Shown here: positions 47,701-56,065 of the stretch, piece by piece
Layout of the letters: the number at the start of each line of letters is the position of its first letter
Numbering within the stretch: the first letter of the stretch is position 1
Source of the DNA: an uncultured Microbulbifer sp.
Lineage (GTDB): Bacteria > Pseudomonadota > Gammaproteobacteria > Pseudomonadales > Cellvibrionaceae
Assembly (NCBI RefSeq): GCF_947489355.1
Contig: NZ_CANLDD010000015.1
Location: 24,173 to 88,172 of the forward strand
DNA length: 64,000 nt
Direction: 5' to 3'
The notes under the pieces: generated by a model
The model's input: only the letters and a program-made list of their open reading frames with translations
Told to the model about the DNA's origin: nothing
Database searches by the model: none
Position numbers and translations under genes: made by a program

Positions 47701-47928
47701 ACCACTTTCTGCGGACTGATGCCGATGATTTTTGAAACCTCGGTGCAGGCGCGTTTTATGATCCCCATGGCGATTTCCCTTGGCTACGGAATTTTGGCGG
47801 CCACCGCCATCTCCCTATTGCTGGTTCCTTGTCTGTACCTGATGGTCGCCAGGGATATTCCGCAGTTTTTCAGCCGCCTGAAAAGTGGTCTGCAGTTGTT
47901 GGGACGGCAGTTGGCTGGCACCCGATAA
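44773..47928 (+). CDS. RND efflux pump permease, HAE1-like
   Basis: This is a 1051-residue inner-membrane transporter with twelve helices and two large periplasmic loops. The TM4 proton-relay aspartates are in [67 protein letters not shown] and [21 protein letters not shown] are the C-terminal conserved segments. It drives drug or lipid export with the two upstream gene products. The ATG at 44773 overlaps the adaptor gene by 8 nt; a GTG at 44767 is also possible. Confidence 0.93.
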   Translation: [1051 protein letters not shown]

Positions 47929-47944
47929 AAGGTGCTGTGCCATG

Positions 47945-49114
47945 TCAGTCTCTGCGCAGCTCGTCTTTGATGGCGATGGGGTTGGGGAAGTTCATTACCA
48001 CGATATAGGATGACACCAGAAAGGTCAGTATCGCGGTGGCCTGAATCAAATGGGAGGCGGCGCTGCCGATCAGGTTCCGGTCACACGCGAGCAGGGCGAT
48101 CAGCAGGGAAAACTCGCTGATCTGCCCGAGGCGAAAGCCGATATCCCAGGCCAGTACCTTTTGTTCGCTCTGGTTGCCCAGCAGGTAGCGGAACACCACC
48201 GGTTTGGCCAGTAAAACCACCGCTGTGGTGACCAGTGCCGCAATCAGTATCTCCGGCAGCATCGCCAGATCAAACTGGGCGCCGAGGCTGAAGAAAAACA
48301 GAATGAGAAAGAAATCCCGCAGGGGTTTCAGGCTCAGAGCAATGTACTGGGAGATACGACTGGCAGCCAGGGTAATACCAGCGATAAAAGCCCCAATCTC
48401 CCGCGACAGGCCCAAGGTCTCCGCCAGCTCCGCCATACCCATGCACCAACCCAGCGCCAGCAAAAAGACATACTCGTGAAAGCGGTCGAAGCGGGTAAAC
48501 AGGGGCAGCAGCAGGTATTTCACCATCCCCCAGGCAAGCATTACTATCAAGGGTAGTGAGCCAAAGGAAAGGGCCAGTTGCCCCAGGTGCATATCGCCGG
48601 CATTGTCGCTGAGCAGGATCGTCAGGCAGAGGATGGCCACAAAGTCCTGAAACAGCAGCAACCCCACCATCAGCTCTCCGAGGTGTTTGTGGTGCAACAC
48701 CGTAGTGGGCAGCAGCTTGATGCCGATAATGGTGCTGGAAAACATCAGGGCCATGCCGATGACCCAGCACTCCAAGGGGGTAAAGCCGAATAGCCAGCCA
48801 AGGCCAAAACCCAGGCCAAGAAAAGTCGCACAACTCACCAGCCCCACAAACGTGGCCTTGCGCAGTACCGATACAAGCGCCTGGGGCTGCATATCCAGGC
48901 CGAGCAGAAACAGCAGGAATATAATCCCCACACTGGACATGTCCGAGAGCAGGCGCAGGTTATCGATCACCGCCAAGCCGGATGGACCCAGAAGAATACC
49001 CAGGGCGATATAGGCAACAAGGAGGGGCTGGCGTCCGAACAGCGCCAGAGAGGCGACAACCGCTGCGCCGCTAAAAATCAGGAAAAAGGATTGAAATAAG
49101 GTGCTTTCCGCCAC
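47945..49114 (-). CDS. CPA2-family monovalent cation:proton antiporter
   Basis: This 389-residue protein has about twelve hydrophobic helices. It has the CPA2 features LGILLGPSGLAVI, FLLGLDMQP, LLFQDFVAILCL (with Asp) and SREIGAFIAGITLAAS. It lacks the TrkA-N nucleotide-binding domain of KefB/KefC, so it is a short form. It would exchange K+ or Na+ for protons across the inner membrane. It is convergent with the RND operon, 16 bp away. Confidence 0.88.
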   Translation of the reverse strand: MAESTLFQSFFLIFSGAAVVASLALFGRQPLLVAYIALGILLGPSGLAVIDNLRLLSDMSSVGIIFLLFLLGLDMQPQALVSVLRKATFVGLVSCATFLGLGFGLGWLFGFTPLECWVIGMALMFSSTIIGIKLLPTTVLHHKHLGELMVGLLLFQDFVAILCLTILLSDNAGDMHLGQLALSFGSLPLIVMLAWGMVKYLLLPLFTRFDRFHEYVFLLALGWCMGMAELAETLGLSREIGAFIAGITLAASRISQYIALSLKPLRDFFLILFFFSLGAQFDLAMLPEILIAALVTTAVVLLAKPVVFRYLLGNQSEQKVLAWDIGFRLGQISEFSLLIALLACDRNLIGSAASHLIQATAILTFLVSSYIVVMNFPNPIAIKDELRRD

Positions 49115-49203
49115 TGGCTATCCCTATTGGTGCGCGAAAATTCATCATTATCCATAGGCAAGCGAACCGCGGAAAGACCTCGTCACCGGTGTCTGTGCGG
49201 GGA

Positions 49204-49680
49204 TCACTCCTGCTTATCCGAAGGGATAGGCAGCTCTGTGGTGCTCTTGATCTGTTCCAGGGCGAAGTTGGAAATAATATCGCTGATACCCACGCGACGG
49301 ATCAACCCCTTGTAGAAGCGATCATAAGCGGCAATATCGCTGACCACCACCCTGAGCAGGTAATCGTAGTTGCCAGCCATGCGAAAACAGTCAACCACTT
49401 CCGGCAGCTGGGCCACATGCTCGGCAAAGGCGTCCGCCCACTCCGGGGTATGCTGGCCGGTTTTTACCTGGGCAAATACCGATACCGGCAGCCCCAGCAT
49501 TTCCGCATCGAGCAGGGCCACCTTGCGGCGGATGATCCTGCTTTTTTCCAGCTTCTGCACCCGGCGCCAACAGGGCGTCTTGGTGAGCCCCACACGCTCT
49601 GCCAGCTCTTCTATGGAAAGGCTGACGTCAGATTGCAGGATAGCAAGAAGTTGTCTATCAATCGCGTCAAGTGAGGACAT
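49204..49680 (-). CDS. Lrp/AsnC-family transcriptional regulator
   Basis: This 158-residue regulator has an N-terminal helix-turn-helix (LDAIDRQLLAILQSDVSLSIEELAERVGLTKTPCWRRVQKLEKSRIIRRKVALLDAEMLG) and the C-terminal RAM effector domain (VVDCFRMAGNYDYLLRVVVSDIAAYDRFYKGLIRRVGI). It probably senses an amino acid. The target is unknown; phhA lies 312 bp upstream on the same strand. Confidence 0.93.
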   Translation of the reverse strand: MSSLDAIDRQLLAILQSDVSLSIEELAERVGLTKTPCWRRVQKLEKSRIIRRKVALLDAEMLGLPVSVFAQVKTGQHTPEWADAFAEHVAQLPEVVDCFRMAGNYDYLLRVVVSDIAAYDRFYKGLIRRVGISDIISNFALEQIKSTTELPIPSDKQE

Positions 49681-49992
49681 AGTGCTACAGTGCTCCCAAA
49701 AACCACGGGGCTCTGTGTCCCTGCGCGCATTGTCACACCGTCACTGGCTTTGCCCCTGCGGTAGCTGTGTGTTACGGGGGTAGAGAGGGTGACCGCTGCC
49801 TGAAGGGCGTTGGCCTCTAACCACACCACGTTTTGTAACGATAGGCTCAGGCCAACTGTGCTGGTAGTGGAATTTTCCCGAATTGCAATGTTTCCGGGGG
49901 TATTTTGCAAGATAGTGGTGGGCGCGGTGGTATAAGGTGATTGAGCGGGAGAGCGGGGGGCAGACCGGTGTCGCAGGGCACCGGCTGCTGTT
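49681..49992. other. 312-bp intergenic region between the AsnC regulator and phhA
   Basis: I see no gene, clear promoter or terminator here. Open frames in it do not resemble proteins. Confidence 0.35.
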
Positions 49993-50799
49993 TTAGGCTG
50001 CGCTCTTCGGCGGAAAGCGCGGTTCAAACAGGCCCAGCTCAATCGCTTCACGCACCTTGGACATCAGGTCGATTTCAGTGAGATCCTGCAGTTGTTGCAG
50101 ATTGTTCAGCACATAGTAAATGGGCTGAACAATATCGATGCGATAGGGAGTGCGCAATGTGCACAGCGACGAGAAATCGAAGTGCTCCGGCTCGCTGCTC
50201 AGGGCATAGAGGGTCTCTTTGGGAGAAGACAGAATGCCACCGCCATAGATGCGCAGCCCATCCTCGGTTTTGAGCAGGCCAAATTCAACGGTAAACCAAT
50301 AAAGACGGGCCAGGTAAGCGCGTTCCTTGGGCGAGGCATTGAGCCCCAACTGGCCATATTTTTCGGTGAAATTGGCAAAGGCCGGATTGGTCAGCATGGC
50401 GCAGTGGCCAAAAATCTCATGGAAGATATCCGGTTCCTGTAGGTAGTCAAACTCCTCTGGGGTGCGGATAAAGGTGGCGACCGGGAATTTGCGCTCGGCA
50501 AGCAGGCCAAAAAAGGTCTCGAAACCGATGAGTGCGGGCACTCTTGCAACCTCCCAGCCGGTTTCCCGGCGCAGAACGCAAGAGACTTCCTCCAGTTGTG
50601 GGATGCGCTCACGGGGCAGGTCCAGAAGCGCCAGGCCGCGCATATACTCATCGCAGGCGCGACCGGGCAAAATGTCCAACTGGCGTTCTATCAGACGCTG
50701 CCAGGTTTGGTGTTCCCCGTCTGTGTAGTCAATAAAGCCCTGTGCGTTGGGCTCGCGTGCTGTGTATTTACTGCTTTTTTGCGCTGTTGCTTTTTTCAT
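49993..50799 (-). CDS. phhA: Phenylalanine 4-monooxygenase
   Basis: This 268-residue bacterial-type hydroxylase has iron ligands H127 and H132 in DIFHEIFGHCAMLTNP and E172 in WFTVEFGLLKTEDGLRIYGGGILSSPKETLYAL. The pterin-site segment TPEEFDYLQEPD precedes them. It converts Phe to Tyr with tetrahydrobiopterin or a related pterin. The pterin dehydratase phhB is not adjacent. CAGGAGG precedes the ATG. It is divergent from the TyrR-like regulator phhR. Confidence 0.96.
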   Translation of the reverse strand: MKKATAQKSSKYTAREPNAQGFIDYTDGEHQTWQRLIERQLDILPGRACDEYMRGLALLDLPRERIPQLEEVSCVLRRETGWEVARVPALIGFETFFGLLAERKFPVATFIRTPEEFDYLQEPDIFHEIFGHCAMLTNPAFANFTEKYGQLGLNASPKERAYLARLYWFTVEFGLLKTEDGLRIYGGGILSSPKETLYALSSEPEHFDFSSLCTLRTPYRIDIVQPIYYVLNNLQQLQDLTEIDLMSKVREAIELGLFEPRFPPKSAA

Positions 50800-50961
50800 G
50801 CTGTTGCCTCCTGCGGGCTGTCACTCCCGATGAAGGAGCCTAACAGCCGGCCGCTGAACCTTTGTTGTTATACCTACCCCTATTTTTAGTCAGTTACCTG
50901 CCCGCAGGGGAGGGCTGTGAACGCCGTATTGCGCAGCCTGGGGCGATCCATTTACACTTCT

Positions 50962-50979
50962 TGTAAAGATTTCTTTACG
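50962..50979. promoter_or_regulatory. TyrR/PhhR-type box
   Basis: TGTAAAGATTTCTTTACG fits the strong TyrR box TGTAAA-N6-TTTACA with one mismatch. TTTACA at 50951-50956 adds an overlapping inverted arm. It lies in the phhA-phhR divergent region when phhR starts at 50989, ten bases before that start. This suggests autorepression of phhR and control of phhA; binding is inferred. Confidence 0.6.
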
Positions 50980-50988
50980 GGTGCGGCG

Positions 50989-52416
50989 GTGAGAGTTGAG
51001 ATAACTTGTGCGAACAGAGTGGGTATTCTCCATGAAATCATGCAAATCTTCGGTGAATATCGAATAAATGTCACTTCCGGGGAGCTTGGAGGAGACAGTG
51101 GTGACAAGGTCTACCTATTGGCGCCGGGTATGCTTGCGACCCAGTACCAGAGCATAGAGCGGTCACTGCATCGGGTGCCTGGCGTCAAGCGGGTGCGACG
51201 CATCGCGCTTTTGCCCCTGGAGCGGCGCTACTTTGAGCTGGATATCCTGTTGCGACACGTGACTGACCCAGTCCTCAGTGTGGACCGCGAGGGTAGGGTG
51301 GTTGCCGCTAATCTCGCTGCGGCGCGGGTTTTTGGCGTCAGTCTGGACCGGGTTCCGGGGTTGCAACTGCAGCGCTTTCTGCCCTTGATGCAGGTGGCCG
51401 AGTTGTTGCGGGATTTTTCCGTACCCCGCTACGGCCTGCAGGCAGTAGTGCGCGGGCAGAATTTTTACCTCAACTGGTCACCTATTGCCCTGGGAGATGA
51501 TCCCTCTGGCGTGGATTCCATGGCCGGTGCGGTATTGAGGCTGCATGCCCAAGAGCAGAACGCACTTATTTCCCAACCACTTCGCCCCATGGCGCTTTGG
51601 GATTTTGACCTGCGCCGGCAGAGCTGTTTACAGCTGCGGGATCTGGCGGCATTGACCGTGCCGTTACTGATTGTCGGGGAGCGTGGCACTGGCAAAAGTA
51701 CGTTTGCCAGTGCGGTGCACTATTTGTCTCCCTCGGCTGCCCGCGCGGGTGGTGTCCGCATTGCGCCCTGCGAAGGGAACTTTGCGCTTCCCACTCACCT
51801 GCACGCCACAGAGACTTTGATACTGGAGGATCTGCACCGCCTTAGTGAGGAAGCCCAGATCGGGCTGCGGCGGCAGTTACAGGAACTGCCGCCAAGTGTT
51901 CGCCTGGTAGCTACCTGCGGCGACTTGCACGCACTGATACCGGCACTGGCGCAGATGTTTTCATCCCTGGCGATAACACTGCCGCCCCTGCGCAGGATGC
52001 GCCCGGCACTCTCGCGCTTCGCCGCAACACTGTTGCGGCAGGAATACCCAGAAATGGATGCACTGGATTTGGGCGAGGCGGTACAGGACCTGATCAGGCG
52101 GCACGACTGGCCGGAGAATTTTCATGGTTTGCGCGATTACCTGGTGGCTGCGGCTGCCCGTTGTCGAAGGCGCGGTACCCGTCGCATTGACAGACAGGAT
52201 GCGCCGGAATTGTTCCCGCAGGCCCTGTTGCCCTGGCGGGATTGGGGCCGGGGGCTCACATACAGGGAAATCATGGAGCAATTGGAGCGGGCAGTACTTG
52301 GGGACCTGGCTGCCAGTCGCCTCTCTACCAGGGAGCTGGCAAAGGAGCTCGGGATTTCTCATACCACCGTTGCCAACAAGTTGCGCAAGTACGGCTTGCC
52401 GCCGCAGAAAAAGTAA
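50989..52416 (+). CDS. phhR: TyrR/PhhR-like regulator of aromatic amino acid metabolism
   Basis: Domains in this 475-residue protein are ACT (VRVEITCANRVGILHEIMQIFGEYRINVTSGEL), PAS (about 80-190), an AAA+ domain with Walker A GERGTGKS and Walker B-like LILEDLHRL, and a C-terminal Fis-type helix-turn-helix (STRELAKELGISHTTVANKLRKYGLPPQKK, the TyrR ending). I chose GTG 50989 because VRVEITC matches the TyrR N-terminus MRLEVFC; the frame is open to a GTG at 50917. The part of the AAA+ domain that should contain the sigma54-contacting GAFTGA loop is missing, so it probably acts with sigma70, as E. coli TyrR does. Confidence 0.87.
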   Translation: MRVEITCANRVGILHEIMQIFGEYRINVTSGELGGDSGDKVYLLAPGMLATQYQSIERSLHRVPGVKRVRRIALLPLERRYFELDILLRHVTDPVLSVDREGRVVAANLAAARVFGVSLDRVPGLQLQRFLPLMQVAELLRDFSVPRYGLQAVVRGQNFYLNWSPIALGDDPSGVDSMAGAVLRLHAQEQNALISQPLRPMALWDFDLRRQSCLQLRDLAALTVPLLIVGERGTGKSTFASAVHYLSPSAARAGGVRIAPCEGNFALPTHLHATETLILEDLHRLSEEAQIGLRRQLQELPPSVRLVATCGDLHALIPALAQMFSSLAITLPPLRRMRPALSRFAATLLRQEYPEMDALDLGEAVQDLIRRHDWPENFHGLRDYLVAAAARCRRRGTRRIDRQDAPELFPQALLPWRDWGRGLTYREIMEQLERAVLGDLAASRLSTRELAKELGISHTTVANKLRKYGLPPQKK

Positions 52417-52425
52417 GGGGACCGC

Positions 52426-52743
52426 TCAACGCGCGATGCGCCCAAGCAACATATCCCTGAACATCACAAAATCACCCAGGAGGCTGTAGAGCGGGTATTT
52501 GAAGGTGGCCGGACGGTTGTGCTCGAAGAAAAAGTGTCCGGCCCAGGCAAAACCGTATCCCGCGATGGGGGTTGCTGCCAGCCACAGCAAATTGAAGGTG
52601 ACGGCTGCCACAATTACACAGGTAATCACCAGGCCGGTGCCGACAAAGTGCAGGCGCCGACAGGTCAGGTTGCGGTGCTCCTGCAGGTAGAAAGGGTAGA
52701 AGTCGCGAAAGGATTTGAATGTTTCGGTTTCCTGAGCGGCCAT
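52426..52743 (-). CDS. Mpo1-like/DUF962 membrane protein
   Basis: This 105-residue protein reads FKSFRDFYPFYLQEHRNLTCRRLHFVGTGLVITCVIVAAV...PIAGYGFAWAGHFFFEHNRPATFKYPLYSLLGDFVMFRDMLLGR, the full DUF962 pattern with its conserved histidines. Yeast Mpo1 is a dioxygenase of 2-hydroxy fatty acids; whether bacterial members share this is not known. It is convergent with phhR, 9 bp apart. Confidence 0.88.
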   Translation of the reverse strand: MAAQETETFKSFRDFYPFYLQEHRNLTCRRLHFVGTGLVITCVIVAAVTFNLLWLAATPIAGYGFAWAGHFFFEHNRPATFKYPLYSLLGDFVMFRDMLLGRIAR

Positions 52744-52882
52744 GCTACGCCTCCTTTTATTTTCGTCCCAGTGTACGGCGATTGCTGCGGACTTCCAAGC
52801 TGGGCGCTATCGCGGGTTATCTGCTAGGCTGCCGCATAATTTTTCTTGGGGTTGCCCCTGATACCAGTGAAAAGAGGAAGTT

Positions 52883-54106
52883 ATGGCAGGTCCGCTCGCG
52901 CATTTAAAGGTACTCGATCTCAGTCGTATTCTCGCCGGCCCCTGGGCCGGCCAGGTATTTGCCGATTTTGGTGCGGAAGTGATCAAAGTGGAGAGACCGG
53001 GGCGCGGCGATGATACCCGCCACTGGGGCCCTCCCTACCTGAAAGACGAGAGGGGTAAGGATACCCCTGACGCTGCTTACTACCTCAGCGCCAATCGAGG
53101 TAAGAAATCCGTTACCGTGGATATCACCACTGAGGTGGGCCAGGATTTGATCAGGCAGATGGCGGCGCGCTGTGACATAGTGCTGGAAAACTATAAGGTG
53201 GGCGGTCTGCAAAAATATGGCCTGGATTACGCGTCTATCAAGGCGTTCAATCCCGCTGTGATCTATTGCTCTATCACCGGATTCGGCCAGACAGGCCCCT
53301 ATAAAAACCATGCCGGCTATGATGCCATGATTCAGGGTATGGGCGGCCTTATGAGTATCACCGGTGTGGCGGAGGGCCAGCCCGGCGCCGGCCCGCAAAA
53401 AGTGGGGGTTGCCGTCGCCGATCTGATGACGGGTATGTACGCCGTATCCGCAGTCCTTGCTGCAGTGGTGTACCGCCAGAAGACCGGTCTAGGGCAGCAT
53501 ATCGATCTGGCGCTGCTGGACACCCAGGTGGCCTGGCTCGCCAACCAGGCACAGAACTACCTGACCTCTGGTAAAAATCCCGAGCGGCAGGGCACTGGTC
53601 ATCCCAATATCGTGCCCTATCAGGCGGTGCCGTCCAGAGATGGCTATTTTATGCTGGCAGTGGGTAACGATGACCAGTTTAAACGCTTCTGCAATATCGC
53701 CGGGGTAGCAGATATCGCCGAAAATCCCGCGTACGCCACCAATGCCGCGCGCGTCATCGCCCGCGCCCAGTTGATACCGCAAATCGAAGAGGCCACTCGC
53801 CAACAGGAATCAGCCTGGTGGCTGAAGCAATTAAGCGACGTCCATGTTCCCTGCGGCCCGATTAACACCCTGGATGAAGTGTTTGCCGATCCCCAGGTAC
53901 AAATGCGCGGGATGGTAATTGAGCAGGACCATCCCAGAGCCGGCAAAGTCAAGACTGTGCGCAATCCGGTACGCTTTTCCGAAACTGCCCTGGATTACCG
54001 ACAGGCCCCGCCGTTGTTGGGGGAGCACACAGAAGAAGTTCTGCGCGAATTACTGGGTAAAAGTGCAGAACAGATCGTCAAGCTGCGTGAAAACGGGGCG
54101 CTATAA
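52883..54106 (+). CDS. CaiB/BaiF CoA-transferase, probably succinyl-CoA:glutarate type
   Basis: This 407-residue class III CoA-transferase has KVLDLSRILAGPWAGQVFADFGAEVIKVERPGRGDDTRHWGPPY, SITGFGQTGPYKNHAGYDAMIQGMGGLMSITG, a catalytic Asp in GVAVADLMTGMYAVSAV and GQHIDLALLDTQVAWLANQAQNYL. It resembles the transferase next to gcdH in Pseudomonas, which activates glutarate for glutaryl-CoA dehydrogenase. GAGGAAG precedes the ATG. The family is certain; the substrate is inferred. Confidence 0.88.
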   Translation: MAGPLAHLKVLDLSRILAGPWAGQVFADFGAEVIKVERPGRGDDTRHWGPPYLKDERGKDTPDAAYYLSANRGKKSVTVDITTEVGQDLIRQMAARCDIVLENYKVGGLQKYGLDYASIKAFNPAVIYCSITGFGQTGPYKNHAGYDAMIQGMGGLMSITGVAEGQPGAGPQKVGVAVADLMTGMYAVSAVLAAVVYRQKTGLGQHIDLALLDTQVAWLANQAQNYLTSGKNPERQGTGHPNIVPYQAVPSRDGYFMLAVGNDDQFKRFCNIAGVADIAENPAYATNAARVIARAQLIPQIEEATRQQESAWWLKQLSDVHVPCGPINTLDEVFADPQVQMRGMVIEQDHPRAGKVKTVRNPVRFSETALDYRQAPPLLGEHTEEVLRELLGKSAEQIVKLRENGAL

Positions 54107-54229
54107 TTGTTTTGTGTGGCAGCTGGTTTTTGTAATCGGGCTCACCGGGACGTGCATGGATAAACCTTATTGATACTGCAAACTAAGCGGTGAGACTCAT
54201 TTATTTGCCAAAGAAAAACTGGGTAGAAT

Positions 54230-54598
54230 GTGATACAGCTGGATCATTTCAACATCACCGCACCCATGGAAATACTCATTCGCGTGCGGGATTTTTACAA
54301 AACAGTCCTCGGCCTTACTGAGGGCAACCGCCCTCATTTCGCTCGCAGAGGCTTCTGGCTCTATGGGAATGGCAGGCCCATAGTGCATCTGATTGAGGGG
54401 GATACCGGGGAACAACAGCCAGCAACAACTTACCTGGATCATATAGCCTTCCACACTGATGACCTGCGGCCGATAAAGGAACGCTTGGACTGTCTCCGTA
54501 TTGTCTGTGAGCAGGTGCTGGTTCCCGGCGGAGCGATTGAACAACTGATCTTTTATGATCCGGTGGGCATTAAAGTTGAGGTGAATGCGAGTATTTAG
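54230..54598 (+). CDS. VOC-superfamily (glyoxalase-like) protein
   Basis: The 122-residue protein has the vicinal-oxygen-chelate pattern LDHFNITAPMEILIRVRDFYKTVLGLTEGNRPHFARRGFWLYGNGRPIVHLIEG...YLDHIAFHTDDLRPIKERLD...LIFYDPVGIKVEVNA. His in LDHFN, His in LDHIAF and Glu near the C-terminus are candidate metal ligands. The start is GTG 54230. The substrate is unknown. It is the last intact gene before the pseudogene and IS region. Confidence 0.78.
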   Translation: MIQLDHFNITAPMEILIRVRDFYKTVLGLTEGNRPHFARRGFWLYGNGRPIVHLIEGDTGEQQPATTYLDHIAFHTDDLRPIKERLDCLRIVCEQVLVPGGAIEQLIFYDPVGIKVEVNASI

Positions 54599-54904
54599 CT
54601 GCAGTATTCGCCAGCTACTAAGCGCTGGTATAGGCGGTGGCACCGCTACCAGGCGCGGTTCGCGGCAGCACAGCAAAAGCAGCCACACATTCGTGCTGAT
54701 AAAAAGTTGACTGCGGTTTCATCTATATGCAATGCCCTCCTTCAGAGCACGAGTGCGCATGGTTATGGCGTCTAAGACCGGGCTTGGTTCTGTCATGCAG
54801 GAGGAACCTGCCGGGTACTCGCTGCTACAAATTTCCGGGAGGTATTTTTTGCCGTTTTACTGAAGATGAGTCACCGCAGAGGAGATGTGGGCGTCCACTG
54901 GCGT
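54599..54904. other. 306-bp region without a gene next to the sulfatase remnant
   Basis: I see no intact gene. The stretch lies between the VOC gene and the end of the decayed sulfatase and contains no repeat or terminator that I can support. Confidence 0.35.
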
Positions 54905-56026
54905 TTATTTATGGCCGCTGGTACCTGCCCGCATCCTCCTGCTCAAACCGTTCAAGTTTTTCTTTTGCCTGGGGAAGTGGATCGTAGATCGGGGGTTGTT
55001 GGAGATAAAGCCGATCTTGAACTGCGATGGGTACTTGATCAGGTCTTTCATATAGTCAGCGGCTGCCGCCATCACCGGTACCAACATCGGGATATGGCGC
55101 ACTCCATTATTGATGTCCTCCTGAGGGTTGGCGAACAGATTGAACAGGGTGGTCCCGCCACTTTCGACGAAGATGGGGTCACTAAACCCGCCCCAGTAGC
55201 CCCGCTGTACGGCGCCATCCTGGACTTTAGCGGTTCTGACATATTTGAATTTGTCGACACGTATGGGGAAAAGTACTGGTTCATTGTCTAGGGGCGGCTG
55301 CGGTGTGCGGACTGGCCGTTATCCGCCCAGTAGGCGAAGCTCGGCACTCTGATACCTCCTTCCCAACTGGCTGGATCCCTTGCAGCCCCTGAAGGGCGTG
55401 CGACCGTGGGGTGGAACCTCGCAGCCTGGGCCATTATCGGAAGTCAGGAAAACCAGTGTATTTTCCGATTGCCCGGTTTCCTGCAATGCTTTCACCAGTT
55501 GCGCCAGTACGTAGTCCATTTGTACCATAAAGTCACCATATACGGTTCAGACTCTGGACTTGCCGGCCCACTTGTCAGAGGGTTAGTTGTCGAAACGGCA
55601 ACCGCGGGTTGCGTGGTACAGAAAAAAGGGGTTGTCAGAATCCTTCATGCGTTTGATGCTGTATTGCATTTAGGCTTCATCGAGGACTGTGATATAGTCC
55701 AGGTTGATCAGTCGGATATCTTTGCTTGTATTCCTATCTAGTGGAGTACAGTGAACATCGTTGTGATTGAACTGCTTCTTTTCCATCATCGCAAAGCGCT
55801 CGGGTGACAACGCCAATTCCGGGTTGAAATACACGTCCTGCCATTCCGTATACATATCGGACACACCGAAGAGGCCGCGGAAGTCGCCGTAACCAACATT
55901 CTGCGGCAGTGAGCCCTGATTCTTGTACATATGCCATTTACTGGCACCCTAGGTCACATAACCAAATTTATGGATAATGGAAGGCATAGTCACGGCACCA
56001 TCCAAACCTCCCGGTTCGCCTTACAT
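54905..56026 (-). pseudogene. Decayed S1-family arylsulfatase
   Basis: Reading the minus strand, sulfatase segments follow each other in the correct order with stops and frame changes between them: GEPGGLDGAVTMPSIIHKFGYVT, stop, GASKWHMYKNQGSLPQNVGYGDF, SDMYTEWQDVYFNPELALSPERF, MMEKKQFNHNDVHCTP, then KRMKDSDNPFFLYHATRGCRFDN, stop, [53 protein letters not shown], and a C-terminal part ending near 54905. KWHM corresponds to the active-site GKWHMG, and TSDNGP holds a metal-binding Asp. The N-terminal third with the CxPSR formylglycine motif is missing, cut off at the IS remnant. At least three in-frame stops make it non-functional. Confidence 0.85.
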
Positions 56027-56052
56027 TGAATCACCCTGGGTTTGCCGGAGGC
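56027..56052. repeat. IS3 remnant terminal inverted repeat, right
   Basis: This end begins TGAATCACCCTGGGTTT and continues GCCGGAGGC. It matches the reverse complement of 56589-56614 at all but three positions. Confidence 0.85.
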
Positions 56053-56065
56053 AATTTGATTTGAG

